The notes below the pieces were generated by a model that was not told the origin of the DNA, did not search any database, and saw nothing but the letters and a program-made list of their open reading frames with translations. A stretch of DNA of 50,608 bases from an uncultured Bacilli bacterium (GTDB lineage Bacteria; Bacillota_I; Bacilli_A; RF39; UBA660). Made by a program: the position numbers and the translations under genes. Location: assembly GCA_947585665.1 (NCBI GenBank), contig CANPXE010000012.1, positions 1-50,608 on the forward strand. Direction: 5' to 3'. The number at the start of each line of letters is the position of its first letter. Within the stretch, counting starts at the first letter, position 1. Shown here piece after piece: positions 50,591 through 50,608 of the stretch.

Positions 50591-50608
50591 CACCAAAAAG
50601 ACATAAGT

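Noticed and set aside
1..50608. UGA read as tryptophan (Mycoplasma code)
   Set aside because: ruvB, cdsA and miaB end at TGA at family-typical lengths, and conserved Trp positions are TGG.
1..50608. CRISPR arrays, insertion sequences, prophage or integrase
   Set aside because: No regularly spaced repeats, transposase motifs, terminal inverted repeats or phage genes were seen in either strand.

Overview
The window is low-GC (about 30% by eye) DNA with AGGAGG/GGTGAT-type ribosome binding sites, TTGACA-N17-TATAAT promoters and intrinsic terminators that often overlap the stop codon. It fits an uncultured low-GC Firmicute of the Bacilli/Erysipelotrichia/RF39 ('Mollicutes-related') type. TGA is used as a stop (ruvB, cdsA and miaB end on it) and Trp is TGG, so it is not a Mycoplasma-code organism. 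A convincing CotE homologue in the B. subtilis-like order miaB-ricA-cotE points to a spore-forming ancestry or ability. The DnaI helicase loader, AddA/AddB-type nuclease, T-box leaders and dimeric glycyl-tRNA synthetase agree with Firmicutes. Almost every gene lies on the minus strand; the plus strand carries only a YqfQ-like gene, a DUF192 gene and tRNA-Gln.

Layout, in window order. 1-320: T-box leader and promoter of an off-window gene. 0.3-5.4 kb: RNB-family nuclease with dnaI, then prepilin peptidase with a PilC/ComGB-type protein. 5.5-13 kb: YqfQ-like gene, ppaC, then addB-addA. 13-17.6 kb: ruvA - HAD phosphatase - ruvB - queA - GHL10 hydrolase. 17.6-20.5 kb: transglutaminase-like and LRR pair plus a membrane protein. 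20.5-23.9 kb: smc and a small membrane protein. 24-26.6 kb: uppS-cdsA-rseP envelope operon. 26.6-28.2 kb: degenerate laccase-domain protein, then rpsP-khpA. 28.2-31.4 kb: miaB-ricA, cotE, ankyrin protein. 31.5-35.7 kb: DUF192, uppP, an unknown gene overlapping lon, lon. 35.7-38.6 kb: candidate small RNA, pnp, rpsO with a structured leader, divergent tRNA-Gln. 38.6-40.4 kb: small membrane protein and glyQS with a compact atypical T-box. 40.4-43.9 kb: PH-like membrane protein, unknown protein, type IV pilin-like protein, two small related two-TM proteins, YitT. 43.9-48.4 kb: a tightly coupled three-gene operon for surface/secreted proteins, including a 1057-residue cysteine-rich protein of no recognised family. 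48.4-50.6 kb: AT-rich intergenic region, a secreted protein and a membrane-anchored XRE regulator.

How they work together. Most of the window is housekeeping: recombination and repair (AddAB, RuvAB), chromosome organisation (SMC), RNA processing and decay (PNPase, RNB nuclease, RicA, MiaB, QueA, KhpA), translation (S15, S16, GlyRS, tRNA-Gln), undecaprenyl-phosphate and phospholipid synthesis with intramembrane proteolysis (UppS, UppP, CdsA, RseP) and protein quality control (Lon). Prepilin peptidase, PilC-like protein and a pilin suggest a type IV pilus or competence pseudopilus whose motor ATPase lies elsewhere. The accessory material of most interest is the Cys-rich surface operon, the paired small membrane proteins, the compact glyQS T-box leader, the promoter-terminator unit between pnp and lon, and the XRE/secreted-protein pair with a tandem 10-bp repeat. 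No insertion sequence, prophage, CRISPR array or integrase was seen.
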